Made by a program: the position numbers and the translations under genes
The notes under the pieces: model-generated
Seen by the model: the letters and a program-made list of their open reading frames with translations, nothing else
What the model was told of the DNA's origin: nothing
Database searches by the model: none
Shown: positions 1 through 5,922 of the stretch, in pieces
Position numbering within the stretch: the first letter of the stretch is position 1
Layout of the letters: every line of letters begins with the position of its first letter
From: Marinagarivorans sp. UBA5870
Lineage (GTDB): Bacteria; Pseudomonadota; Gammaproteobacteria; Pseudomonadales; Cellvibrionaceae
Length of the DNA stretch: 7,342 nt
NCBI GenBank assembly: GCA_002432555.1
Contig: DJFO01000320.1
Coordinates: forward strand, 7,913 to 15,254
Direction: 5' to 3'

Positions 1-2954
1 TCGACTTCGTCGCCGGCGAAATTCTCGAACCGCGCGATCTCGGCGAGGCCATTCGCAGTGTTTCCGATTTGATGAAAACCATTCACGACATGGATGCCAA
101 AGCGGCGGCGATCAAGTCCACTGTACAGCTGCTCGAGCAGGCGCGTGGTTTCAGCGCGGACTATATCACCCACTGGACCGAGCGCCGCGTAGCGGCCTTT
201 GCCCAAGCCGCCAATCGGTGCTGGCGCACGCAGGAGACTTTGCGAAAGGCGAAGATGGAACAGCGCGCCCAGCGTCAGAAAATCCAGGAGCTGGAAGCTC
301 AAATTGGGCAGGTCGATCTGCTGCGCCAACAGCTGCACCAGCAAATCGTTACCTTGGAAGCCCAGCGGCAGGGCATAGCCGCCCTGCGCGACAAGGATTT
401 GCTGCAAAGTGAAATCCGCACCTGCGAAATGCGCTTGCGAGATTTTGCCCGTCCCGTGGTGCAGGAAGCACAACAACTGCACGGCAATCTGGAGGCGGCG
501 ACGGAGCTCATACAGCTGCTGGCCAAGACGTCCGTCGGGGCGGAGCTGCCTGCTCTTGAACAGCGGGATTTTTTCCAGCAGACGCGCCAAGTCGCCCAGA
601 ACCGCGCGGCCGGTGAACTGGATGTGCAGCAGCTGTTGAATCAGGACTGGATCGATACCAGCCGACTGGAAGAAAAAATTCAGTCGATCGCGCTCTGGCA
701 AAATGAACAGAATCGTTGGAGCGGATTTTTCTCAGCGCCCGACGCGACAGCGGGCAGTTTGCTTGAACAAATTTATGTGCTGGCAGCGCGCCGCAATGAA
801 ACCTGGCAGCGGCTGCAGGGCGAAGTGCGCAAAAAAATCAGAGAAGTGGAATTGTTGCAAGCGCAGCAAGTGGATTATCCACCCTTTGTGCACCAGGCAC
901 TCAAAGCGATCCGCGAGCAATGTCCCGCCGCTGATCCGAAAGTGCTGTGCGACTACGTCGAAGTCGTCAATCCGCTCTGGCAGATGGCCATTGAAGGTTA
1001 CCTCGGCGGCGCTCGCTTCGGCATAATAGTCGACCCTGCCTGGGAAGCGGAGGCAATTCGGATTGTGCGCAATATCGGCGGTGACCGCCAAAATAAAGCG
1101 CGAATTATCCAGGGCACCAAAGCCGCACGCGACGCCGATCGCAGCCATTGCCCGACGAATTCCATCGTCGAACTCATGCACTTCACCCACCTGACAGCGG
1201 CGGATTATTTAAAGGTATCTTACGGCGGTGTGGTCCAAGTGATGGACGCCGAAGAATTAAAAACCACCGCCCGGGGATTGACGGCGGATGGCATGGCCTC
1301 CGGCAACTACACCATGTGGCGCTGCGACCTTGGGGAAACCGACCTGGTGTTTGGCAAATCCGCGCGGCTGCGCGCGCTCCAGGCGAAGCAGCTGCAACTT
1401 GAACAATTGCACATCGCAGCCCGCGACGCGGAGCAGGGATATCGGCAGGCGCTGCAGCTACAAGAGATCTGCCAAGGCGTCAAACCTGTGCGCTTGCATC
1501 AGCTGCTGCTGGAAACACTCCAGGTGCAGCGCCAACTGCAGGAGGCGGAGCGCACGCTCGGTAACCTGGACTTGGCGGATGTAGAATTTCTGGAACAGGC
1601 CCTAGCGGACAAACGCGCGGAATATCTCGCTCAGGAGCGTCAGGACAGGCAGTTGGAACAGTCTCTGGGTAGCTGTTTGCAGCAGCAGAAGCAGCTCGAC
1701 AGCACGCTCACCGAGCTGGCCGATTTGCAGGGGCGCCACGAGGCGGAAAAAGCCGAGGCCGCGGCGGCCGTTGCGGCCATTATCCCTGTGCTGCCGCGCT
1801 TCGACGCGGAGAGCGCCATGGGCGAGGCAGAGCGGGCAGCGCAGCAGGACGGCGACGACTTTGCCGCGGTGCTACTGCGCCACGACCAGCGCCTGCAAAT
1901 GCTCGAACGCGAGTTGTTCAAAATCGTTCAGACCCATAATCAAACCGCGGCGGGGGTGGACCAGCTCATCTATGACACCGGTTTTGCCGAACTTCATTCC
2001 GCAGCGTTTTTCCAATATTGGGTCCATCTCGCCGGCACCATCGAAGCGTTACACAACCGCCTTAAAAACAATGTATTGGTCGAGCGGCATCGCCAACTGC
2101 GGCAGCTCAAAGACAGTTTCAATACCGCGTTTGTCACCAACCTTTGCCACTCCATCTACCAGGCGATCAATGAAGGCAAAAACATTCTTGAGGATTTGAA
2201 CCGCGAGCTGGAACACCATTGCTTCGGCAGCGATCAGGAGCGCTTTTATTTTTCTATGGCGTGGGTACCGGAATACCAGGAGTACTGGCAGTTCTTCAAG
2301 GCGATTATCAACATTCCGGACCTGGGCGACGGCGCCACCCTGTTTGAACTGGATCTCCCGGCGCGGCAGGCGGCGACGCGGGACCGTCTGCTGGCGATGT
2401 TGCTGGACGAGGATGAACAGACGGCCCATCGCGAACTGGCGCGCATCAGCGACTATCGCAACTACCGCCGTTATGAAATCTACAAACAGCCCAAGGATAA
2501 AGAACCCATTGCCCTCAGCCTGTATGGCACCGGGTCGGGCGGCCAGTTGGAAACCCCCGCCTATATCATCCGGGCCGCCGCGGTCACTTCGGCGTTCCGT
2601 TTTAATGAAGGCAAGGCTCATTTGCGTTTCGTCATGGTCGATGAAGCATTTTCTAAAATGGATGAGACCCGCTCTCGGGAGGTAATTCGCTATCTGACGG
2701 AAAGCCTCGGATTACAGTTGATCTTCATAATGCCCACCAGTAAATCCGGCCCATTTCTCGACATGATCAGCAATCAGTTCGTCTTCAGCAAATGTCCCAG
2801 CCAACAGCCGGTTGGGGAGTTGAAAACCCGTGTGCTGGTCGACCGCAAAGTTTGTCGCCAGGAGCAAATCGCCCGTTTATGGGCGAATCATCGCCAGACC
2901 ATCCGCCATCAGGCGATGCTGGATTTTATGGACGAATTTTGGGAGAAGGCATGA
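1..2954 (+). CDS. SMC-like condensin ATPase, MksB / Wadjet JetC type (5' partial)
   Basis: The frame is open from position 3, giving 983 visible residues; the TTG/ATG at 69-74 are internal codons. Numbered from nt 3, residues about 20-290 and 452-735 are rich in Q, E, L, R and A with heptad-like spacing, as in two coiled-coil arms. Between them, about 292-452, is a globular hinge-like block (VEVVNPLWQ, GYLGGARFGIIVDP). The C-terminal head carries an ABC signature variant GSGGQLETP (844-852) and a Walker B LRFVMVDEAF (874-883) followed by a SKMD D-loop-like motif. The Walker A head half, about 200 residues, should lie upstream. Proteins of this type dimerise, bind DNA and extrude loops with kleisin and KITE partners (MksF/MksE or JetA/JetB). 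They act in chromosome organisation or plasmid restriction. No nuclease subunit gene follows; the next gene is DUF423. The family call is firm; MksB versus JetC is undecided. RecN or SbcC is less likely given the hinge and signature. Confidence 0.82.
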   Translation, partial: DFVAGEILEPRDLGEAIRSVSDLMKTIHDMDAKAAAIKSTVQLLEQARGFSADYITHWTERRVAAFAQAANRCWRTQETLRKAKMEQRAQRQKIQELEAQIGQVDLLRQQLHQQIVTLEAQRQGIAALRDKDLLQSEIRTCEMRLRDFARPVVQEAQQLHGNLEAATELIQLLAKTSVGAELPALEQRDFFQQTRQVAQNRAAGELDVQQLLNQDWIDTSRLEEKIQSIALWQNEQNRWSGFFSAPDATAGSLLEQIYVLAARRNETWQRLQGEVRKKIREVELLQAQQVDYPPFVHQALKAIREQCPAADPKVLCDYVEVVNPLWQMAIEGYLGGARFGIIVDPAWEAEAIRIVRNIGGDRQNKARIIQGTKAARDADRSHCPTNSIVELMHFTHLTAADYLKVSYGGVVQVMDAEELKTTARGLTADGMASGNYTMWRCDLGETDLVFGKSARLRALQAKQLQLEQLHIAARDAEQGYRQALQLQEICQGVKPVRLHQLLLETLQVQRQLQEAERTLGNLDLADVEFLEQALADKRAEYLAQERQDRQLEQSLGSCLQQQKQLDSTLTELADLQGRHEAEKAEAAAAVAAIIPVLPRFDAESAMGEAERAAQQDGDDFAAVLLRHDQRLQMLERELFKIVQTHNQTAAGVDQLIYDTGFAELHSAAFFQYWVHLAGTIEALHNRLKNNVLVERHRQLRQLKDSFNTAFVTNLCHSIYQAINEGKNILEDLNRELEHHCFGSDQERFYFSMAWVPEYQEYWQFFKAIINIPDLGDGATLFELDLPARQAATRDRLLAMLLDEDEQTAHRELARISDYRNYRRYEIYKQPKDKEPIALSLYGTGSGGQLETPAYIIRAAAVTSAFRFNEGKAHLRFVMVDEAFSKMDETRSREVIRYLTESLGLQLIFIMPTSKSGPFLDMISNQFVFSKCPSQQPVGELKTRVLVDRKVCRQEQIARLWANHRQTIRHQAMLDFMDEFWEKA

Positions 2955-2965
2955 TAAAAACAACC

Positions 2966-2970
2966 GGAGG
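2966..2970 (+). promoter_or_regulatory. Ribosome binding site deciding the DUF423 start
   Basis: GGAGG lies 8 nt before a GTG at 2979 but only 2 nt before an in-frame TTG at 2973. The spacing favours GTG. The site lies in the 24-nt gap after the condensin stop codon, so translation starts independently even if the transcript is shared. Confidence 0.7.
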
Positions 2971-2978
2971 ACTTGCCC

Positions 2979-3365
2979 GTGCAAACGGTTAATCATTTTC
3001 TTTTTTTCGCCGCCCTCAACGGATTTCTCGCGGTGGCCTTAGGCGCTTTCGGTTCTCACGGGCTGAAGAGCCGGCTGACGGAGCACTATCTGGGCGTGTG
3101 GCAGACCGCTGTGCAGTATCATTTTTATCATGCGCTCGCCCTGTGCGTGGTGGCGGTTCTGTGGCAAAAATCCGCTCTTGCCTCTTGGTCGAGTTATGCC
3201 GGCTGGTTGTTTCTTGCGGGCATAGTGCTGTTTTGCGGTAGCCTTTACGGCTTGGCGCTCGGCGGCCCCAGGTGGCTGGGTCCTGTCACGCCTCTAGGGG
3301 GGCTGTGCTTTCTCGTCGGTTGGCTTTGTTTGGCCGTTGGCGCATTGCGCGTAGCGCCTCACTGA
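2979..3365 (+). CDS. DUF423 family small membrane protein (YgdD/TMEM256-like)
   Basis: The 128-residue protein reads as four hydrophobic segments, about 6-25, 47-62, 73-94 and 101-122. It carries family hallmarks: LGAFGSHGLK near the N-terminus, QYHFYHALAL at 46-55, GSLYGLAL at 87-94 and TPLGG at 104-108. The length is normal for the family. It should sit in the inner membrane; its biochemical role is not known. The GTG at 2979 is chosen because a GGAGG lies 8 nt before it. It begins 24 nt after the condensin ATPase gene, so read-through transcription is likely, but no functional link is established. The 3' end is only 5 nt from the convergent permease gene, leaving no room for a separate terminator. 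Confidence 0.88.
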   Translation: MQTVNHFLFFAALNGFLAVALGAFGSHGLKSRLTEHYLGVWQTAVQYHFYHALALCVVAVLWQKSALASWSSYAGWLFLAGIVLFCGSLYGLALGGPRWLGPVTPLGGLCFLVGWLCLAVGALRVAPH

Positions 3366-3370
3366 ACGAC

Positions 3371-4138
3371 TCACGCGGAAAAGGCGCGTGCGATACCCAC
3401 GGCGCTCGTCAGCAGCAGGACCGTGCCGAGCACGCGGAAAAAGGTGCGACTGTCCTGTTGCAGCAAGTAATCGTGAAACCGGAGGCCGATAAAGTGGCCG
3501 AGGGCCGCCGCCGGCAGCAACCACAAATGCATCTGCCATTGAAGATCGACCCCGGCGGCGACGAAGGCGATCATTTTGATGGTCACTAGAACAAACCACA
3601 GCACAAACAAAGTGTCGCGCAACCGCTCACGAGCTACGTGGTTGGCGAACACCGCCATAATCAAGGGGGCCCCGATCAGGGAAGTCCCGCTGATATAGGC
3701 ACCCAGCCCGAGAAAAAGCACGTCCAGCGCGGGGTGGTTGCTGCGAAACGGCAGGTTAAAAATGTAGGTAAACGAGTAGGCGGCGACAATGCTGAAAATA
3801 ATCGCGCTCATCAACTCGTTGGGCAGGGTGATCAGCCCGAGCACGCCCATTAGTTTGGGTCCTATCATGATCAGCAGGGCGCGTCTGAGATAAGGCCAAT
3901 CGACCCCTCCGGTCTGCGAGACCGGTTTGCGCCATTGATTTTGCACCACCGTAAGGCTCGCGAAGATCAACAAGTGAACGGCGATGATCGGCAGGTACAC
4001 CAATGGCCGGTTGTCGACGAGCAGCAGGAATGGCATGGACATGAGGGCCCCGCCAAAGCCGAGACCCGACCGAACGAATCCGCTCCAGGTGAAGATCAGA
4101 CACACTACCACTTGCTGCCACAGGGTGAGATCGGACAT
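3371..4138 (-). CDS. TauE/SafE family membrane permease (putative anion/sulfite exporter)
   Basis: The 255-residue protein is very hydrophobic, with about seven or eight membrane segments. Two glycine-rich half-motifs typical of the TauE/SafE fold are visible: GLGFGGALMSMPFL at 25-38 in the first half and GLGAYISGTSLIGAPLIM at 144-161 in the second. Related proteins move sulfite, sulfoacetate or other organic anions across the inner membrane, but the substrate varies and cannot be read here. The ATG at 4138 is chosen over a TTG four codons upstream; neither has a clear ribosome binding site. The gene is convergent with the DUF423 gene and divergent from the CPXCG gene, so it is its own transcription unit. 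No sulfur-metabolism gene is nearby to suggest the substrate. Confidence 0.85.
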   Translation of the reverse strand: MSDLTLWQQVVVCLIFTWSGFVRSGLGFGGALMSMPFLLLVDNRPLVYLPIIAVHLLIFASLTVVQNQWRKPVSQTGGVDWPYLRRALLIMIGPKLMGVLGLITLPNELMSAIIFSIVAAYSFTYIFNLPFRSNHPALDVLFLGLGAYISGTSLIGAPLIMAVFANHVARERLRDTLFVLWFVLVTIKMIAFVAAGVDLQWQMHLWLLPAAALGHFIGLRFHDYLLQQDSRTFFRVLGTVLLLTSAVGIARAFSA

Positions 4139-4163
4139 GTGAACTCGCAAAAGCCAAAAGGGA

Positions 4164-4192
4164 AATATACCATCCCCATTCCGGAATCTTCA
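4164..4192 (-). promoter_or_regulatory. Candidate promoter for the TauE/SafE gene
   Basis: On the minus strand TGAAGA (plus 4187-4192) and TATATT (plus 4164-4169) are 17 nt apart, in the 63-nt gap between the two divergent genes. The -10 element is good and the -35 is weak. A 10-nt perfect palindrome, ATTCCGGAAT (4178-4187), lies between the boxes and overlaps the -35 by one base; it could be an operator. No equally convincing plus-strand promoter for the CPXCG gene was seen. Confidence 0.35.
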
Positions 4193-4201
4193 GGCGGCCC
4201 T

Positions 4202-4384
4202 ATGTTACAAACCTTGACCGACTACTGCCCTTGCTGCGGCGAGGCCATAGAGCTAGTGGTGGATTGTTCGATAGCCGAACAGACCTATATCGAAGATTGT
4301 TTTGTCTGCTGCCAACCAATGGTGGTTGAGGTGATCGCGACGCAGGATGCGGTGTTCTTGACCCTGAAGAGTGAACAAGAATAA
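4202..4384 (+). CDS. CPXCG motif-containing cysteine-rich small protein
   Basis: The 60-residue protein carries CPCCG at 9-13 and DCFVCCQP at 32-39, with the family pattern of an acidic stretch and YIED just before the second cysteine cluster. The two pairs of cysteines (C9/C12 and C33/C36 or C37) look like a zinc-knuckle or rubredoxin-like metal site. Length and motif order match the bacterial CPXCG family (Cys_rich_CPXG), whose function is unknown. The ATG at 4202 is chosen because the protein aligns there with the usual family N-terminus; AGGCGG a few bases upstream is a modest ribosome binding site. The same frame stays open far upstream (to about 3935), but that part is antisense to the permease and is not coding. 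The rhomboid gene follows 10 nt later. Confidence 0.9.
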   Translation: MLQTLTDYCPCCGEAIELVVDCSIAEQTYIEDCFVCCQPMVVEVIATQDAVFLTLKSEQE

Positions 4385-4394
4385 GCGCTCGCTG

Positions 4395-4964
4395 ATGAAA
4401 AAGCTTCTCAACCGTTCCGGCCTCGGCCTGGTGTTCCAGCTGCTGTTGGTCATGTATCTGGTCCAATTCGCCAACCTTCTCACAGATGGCCGTTTGCGAG
4501 TATTCGGCATTTTCCCCCGCGACTGGAGCAGTCTGCTGTTTATCTTCACCGCGCCTTTTATCCACGGCAGCTGGTTGCACCTGATCAACAACTCGATCGG
4601 CTTTGTCATTTTCAGTTTGCTCTGTCTGGTGCGGGGCAAACGGTTTTATGTCCAAACGAGCCTGTTGATCGTGGTCTTGGGTGGGCTGCTGGTCTGGCTG
4701 GTAGGGCGCCCCGCGGTCCACATTGGGGCGAGCGGCTGGATCTTCGGCTTGTGGAGCTTGAGCATTGCGCTGGCCTGGTTTGAACGCAGTGTGGTCAATT
4801 TTCTGGTCGCCATCGTGGTTGTGGTGTTTTACGGCGATATGATCGCGGGCGTTCTCCCCGGCGACCCGGGTGTCTCTTTCGAAGGGCATGCTTGCGGGGC
4901 CGTAGCGGGCATTGTGGCAGCGGCGACCTACGGGCGGCGATCGCGCCGTTGGCGGTGGCGGTGA
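4395..4964 (+). CDS. Rhomboid family intramembrane serine protease
   Basis: The 189-residue protein has about six membrane segments and the rhomboid signatures in order: FGIFPRDW at 37-44 in loop L1, HGSWLHLINN at 57-66 on the second helix, GASGWIFGLW at 111-120 with the catalytic serine at 113, and FEGHACGAVAG at 162-172 with the catalytic histidine at 165. It should therefore be active, cutting transmembrane substrates within the inner membrane; no substrate can be inferred. It is a compact form without an extra cytosolic domain. The tail is strikingly basic (GRRSRRWRWR), consistent with a cytoplasmic C-terminus. The ATG at 4395 is preferred, 10 nt after the CPXCG stop. A GTG at 4371 would add eight residues and overlap the CPXCG gene by 14 nt; neither start has a strong ribosome binding site. 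Confidence 0.9.
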   Translation: MKKLLNRSGLGLVFQLLLVMYLVQFANLLTDGRLRVFGIFPRDWSSLLFIFTAPFIHGSWLHLINNSIGFVIFSLLCLVRGKRFYVQTSLLIVVLGGLLVWLVGRPAVHIGASGWIFGLWSLSIALAWFERSVVNFLVAIVVVVFYGDMIAGVLPGDPGVSFEGHACGAVAGIVAAATYGRRSRRWRWR

Positions 4965-5000
4965 AAATATTTCTTCAAGGGTCTGCTTTTCCCACCAGAT

Positions 5001-5016
5001 TGGCTGCCTATTTGCA
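5001..5016 (+). promoter_or_regulatory. Candidate sigma-54 (-24/-12) promoter
   Basis: TGGC at 5001-5004 and TTTGCA at 5011-5016 put GG and GC exactly 10 nt apart, the spacing required by RpoN. The two core elements match the consensus; the bases between do not. Transcription would begin near 5027, leaving a leader of about 300 nt before hcp. RpoN control of hcp is known in other bacteria, which makes the site credible, but 16-nt matches of this kind also arise by chance. Confidence 0.35.
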
Positions 5017-5198
5017 TAGACGCTTGGCGTAAAAGTCGACGATTTCCCCGCCGCCCGAATGCCGAGAATTTTTACAGTAAACTCTTGAAACTATTGGCAA
5101 TTTTTTATTTGCGAAAACGTTAATTATTTTCTAAGAAAAGCGGCATTGGTGATTGCATTTGGCTGCCGGCATCGCTTATTGTGGGTTCCGCTGACTAA

Positions 5199-5218
5199 CG
5201 CGGAGGAAAATATCCGCG
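5199..5218 (+). repeat. GC-rich hairpin with a GGA-containing loop
   Basis: CGCGGA (5199-5204) pairs perfectly with TCCGCG (5213-5218) across the 8-nt loop GGAAAATA. GGA in a hairpin loop is the kind of site bound by CsrA/RsmA, though the full ANGGA consensus is not met. It lies in the likely hcp leader RNA. Confidence 0.5.
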
Positions 5219-5236
5219 ACGATAGGGACACAAAAT

Positions 5237-5257
5237 AAGGTTCTGCAAGGTTTCTGC
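5237..5257 (+). repeat. Adjacent imperfect direct repeat
   Basis: AAGGTTCTGC (5237-5246) is followed at once by AAGGTTTCTGC (5247-5257), differing by one inserted T. It directly abuts the long inverted repeat and could be a regulator half-site pair or a slippage duplication. Confidence 0.55.
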
Positions 5258-5258
5258 A

Positions 5259-5308
5259 GATTGTGTTGCAACTCTATCGCCATAGGTCGGCTCAGTTACA
5301 ACACAATC
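5259..5308 (+). promoter_or_regulatory. Long inverted repeat / leader hairpin just before the hcp ribosome binding site
   Basis: GATTGTGTTGCAACT (5259-5273) and AGTTACAACACAATC (5294-5308) are complementary at 14 of 15 positions around a 20-nt loop; the loop itself begins with a small CTAT/ATAG stem. The right arm ends 4 nt before the AAGGAGA ribosome binding site. As RNA it would form a stable 5' leader hairpin that leaves the binding site free. As DNA it is a long dyad that a dimeric regulator could bind. Confidence 0.7.
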
Positions 5309-5312
5309 GATT

Positions 5313-5319
5313 AAGGAGA
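5313..5319 (+). promoter_or_regulatory. Strong ribosome binding site of hcp
   Basis: AAGGAGA ends 6 nt before the ATG at 5326 and excludes an upstream in-frame TTG at 5263, which lies inside the inverted repeat. Its AAGGA core also matches the ANGGA pattern of CsrA/RsmA sites. Confidence 0.85.
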
Positions 5320-5325
5320 AATTTT

Positions 5326-5808
5326 ATGGCCGTTTATATTGAATACGAAGGAATCCCCGGCAACGTGACTGCGGAAGGCTTCGCCAACCACATTTCCGTT
5401 CATTCCATCCAGTTTGGCGTGGGTCGCGGTATCACCATGGAAGCCGGTCACATGGCCAACCGTGAGGCCACTAAACCCAGCTTGAGCGAAATCACTTTTA
5501 CCAAAAATGCGGATGTCTCCTCCACTCTGCTGTTCAAAGAGTCTGTATCCGGCGCTGCCGGTAAAAAGGTCAAAATCAAATTTGTCCAGACCGGTGCTGA
5601 CGCAGTTGTCCCATTCATGGAATACCAGCTGGAGGATTGTCTCGTGAGCGGCTACTCCCTCTCCGCCGGTGGTGAGAGCGATCCGGTTGAGAGCATAAGC
5701 CTGAGTTACGCCAAAATCACAGTCGTCTATAGCGACTTCGACAAGAAAAACGCTGGCAAGCCCCCGGCGCGCGCTCACTACGATCTCACTACCGCCAAAG
5801 CTGGGTAA
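5326..5808 (+). CDS. hcp: Hcp, type VI secretion system tube protein
   Basis: The 160-residue protein has the usual Hcp size and layout. It opens with MAVYIEYEGIPG, continues with IQFGVGRGI at 28-36, the conserved core LSEITFTKNADVSSTLLF at 53-70, and the strand KVKIKFVQTG at 81-90. MEYQLEDCLVSGYSLSAGG (98-116) and ESISLSYAKITVVY (122-135) complete the family pattern. Hcp (TssD) forms hexameric rings that stack into the tube propelled out of the cell inside the contractile sheath; it also chaperones small effectors in the lumen. There is no extra C-terminal domain, so this is a structural rather than an evolved (effector-fused) Hcp. The start is set by AAGGAGA before 5326. A structured leader precedes it and a strong hairpin terminator follows. 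vgrG lies 351 nt downstream in the same direction. Confidence 0.96.
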   Translation: MAVYIEYEGIPGNVTAEGFANHISVHSIQFGVGRGITMEAGHMANREATKPSLSEITFTKNADVSSTLLFKESVSGAAGKKVKIKFVQTGADAVVPFMEYQLEDCLVSGYSLSAGGESDPVESISLSYAKITVVYSDFDKKNAGKPPARAHYDLTTAKAG

Positions 5809-5830
5809 TAACGTCAGTTTTTCTCCCTAT

Positions 5831-5866
5831 AAAATGGCCTGTGAGCTCGCGCGAACAGGCTATTTT
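5831..5866 (+). terminator. Factor-independent terminator after hcp, possibly bidirectional
   Basis: AAAATGGCCTGT (5831-5842) and ACAGGCTATTTT (5855-5866) form a 12-bp stem with one G-T wobble around a 12-nt loop. The A-run on the left and T-run on the right give the usual U-tail in either direction, though the tail is short and partly within the stem. It begins 22 nt after the hcp stop codon. Confidence 0.75.
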
Positions 5867-5890
5867 CAGTTATGGGCCTTTAAAGTTGCG

Positions 5891-5907
5891 CCTTTCCGCC
5901 GGAAAGG
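5891..5907 (+). repeat. Perfect 8-bp inverted repeat
   Basis: CCTTTCCG and CGGAAAGG flank a single C, giving a 17-nt near-perfect palindrome. It lies 24 nt after the hcp terminator and 7 nt before a short ATG frame. It could be an operator or a short hairpin; it lacks a T-run and is not a typical terminator. Confidence 0.55.
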
Positions 5908-5922
5908 ACTCCTCATGGACGA

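Larger units (their letters stand above)
4965..5325 (+). other. Structured 361-nt gap upstream of hcp
   Basis: No credible coding sequence was found on either strand. The gap is AT-richer than its flanks, especially 5070-5145. It holds a sigma-54-like element (5001-5016), an 11-nt palindrome TTTACAGTAAA (5071-5081), a CGCGGA hairpin (5199-5218), a near-tandem direct repeat (5237-5257) and a long inverted repeat (5259-5308). TTGGCTGCC occurs twice, at 5000-5008 and 5159-5167. No clear terminator for the rhomboid operon was seen at its left end. Confidence 0.6.

Noticed and set aside
69..74. TTG/ATG as the start of the condensin gene
   Set aside because: The same frame is open back to the window edge, and the N-terminal Walker A half of the head, which the family requires, would be missing.
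2049..2621. 190-codon minus-strand open frame in the condensin gene
   Set aside because: It is antisense to the conserved head region, has no family resemblance and no ribosome binding site was evident.
3756..4157. Alternative minus-strand frame over the permease start
   Set aside because: It lacks hydrophobic segments and family motifs, and it overlaps the clear TauE/SafE protein.
4200..4889. 229-codon minus-strand open frame across the CPXCG and rhomboid genes
   Set aside because: It is antisense to two clear family members and its product is a low-complexity Q/D/H/P-rich shadow with no recognisable domain.
5159..5176. Second sigma-54-like match beginning TTGGCTGCC
   Set aside because: The GG-to-GC spacing is 11 and the -12 element is poor, although it shares its first nine bases with the 5000-5008 site.
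5263..5325. Upstream TTG start that would lengthen Hcp by 21 residues
   Set aside because: It falls within the inverted repeat, lacks a ribosome binding site and adds residues absent from Hcp proteins; ATG 5326 has AAGGAGA.
5311..5778. 155-codon minus-strand open frame across hcp
   Set aside because: It is a mirror of hcp codon usage; the plus-strand gene is a certain Hcp.
5873..5889. Sigma-54-like TGGG...TTGC before vgrG
   Set aside because: The GG-to-GC spacing is 11, not 10, which RpoN promoters rarely tolerate.
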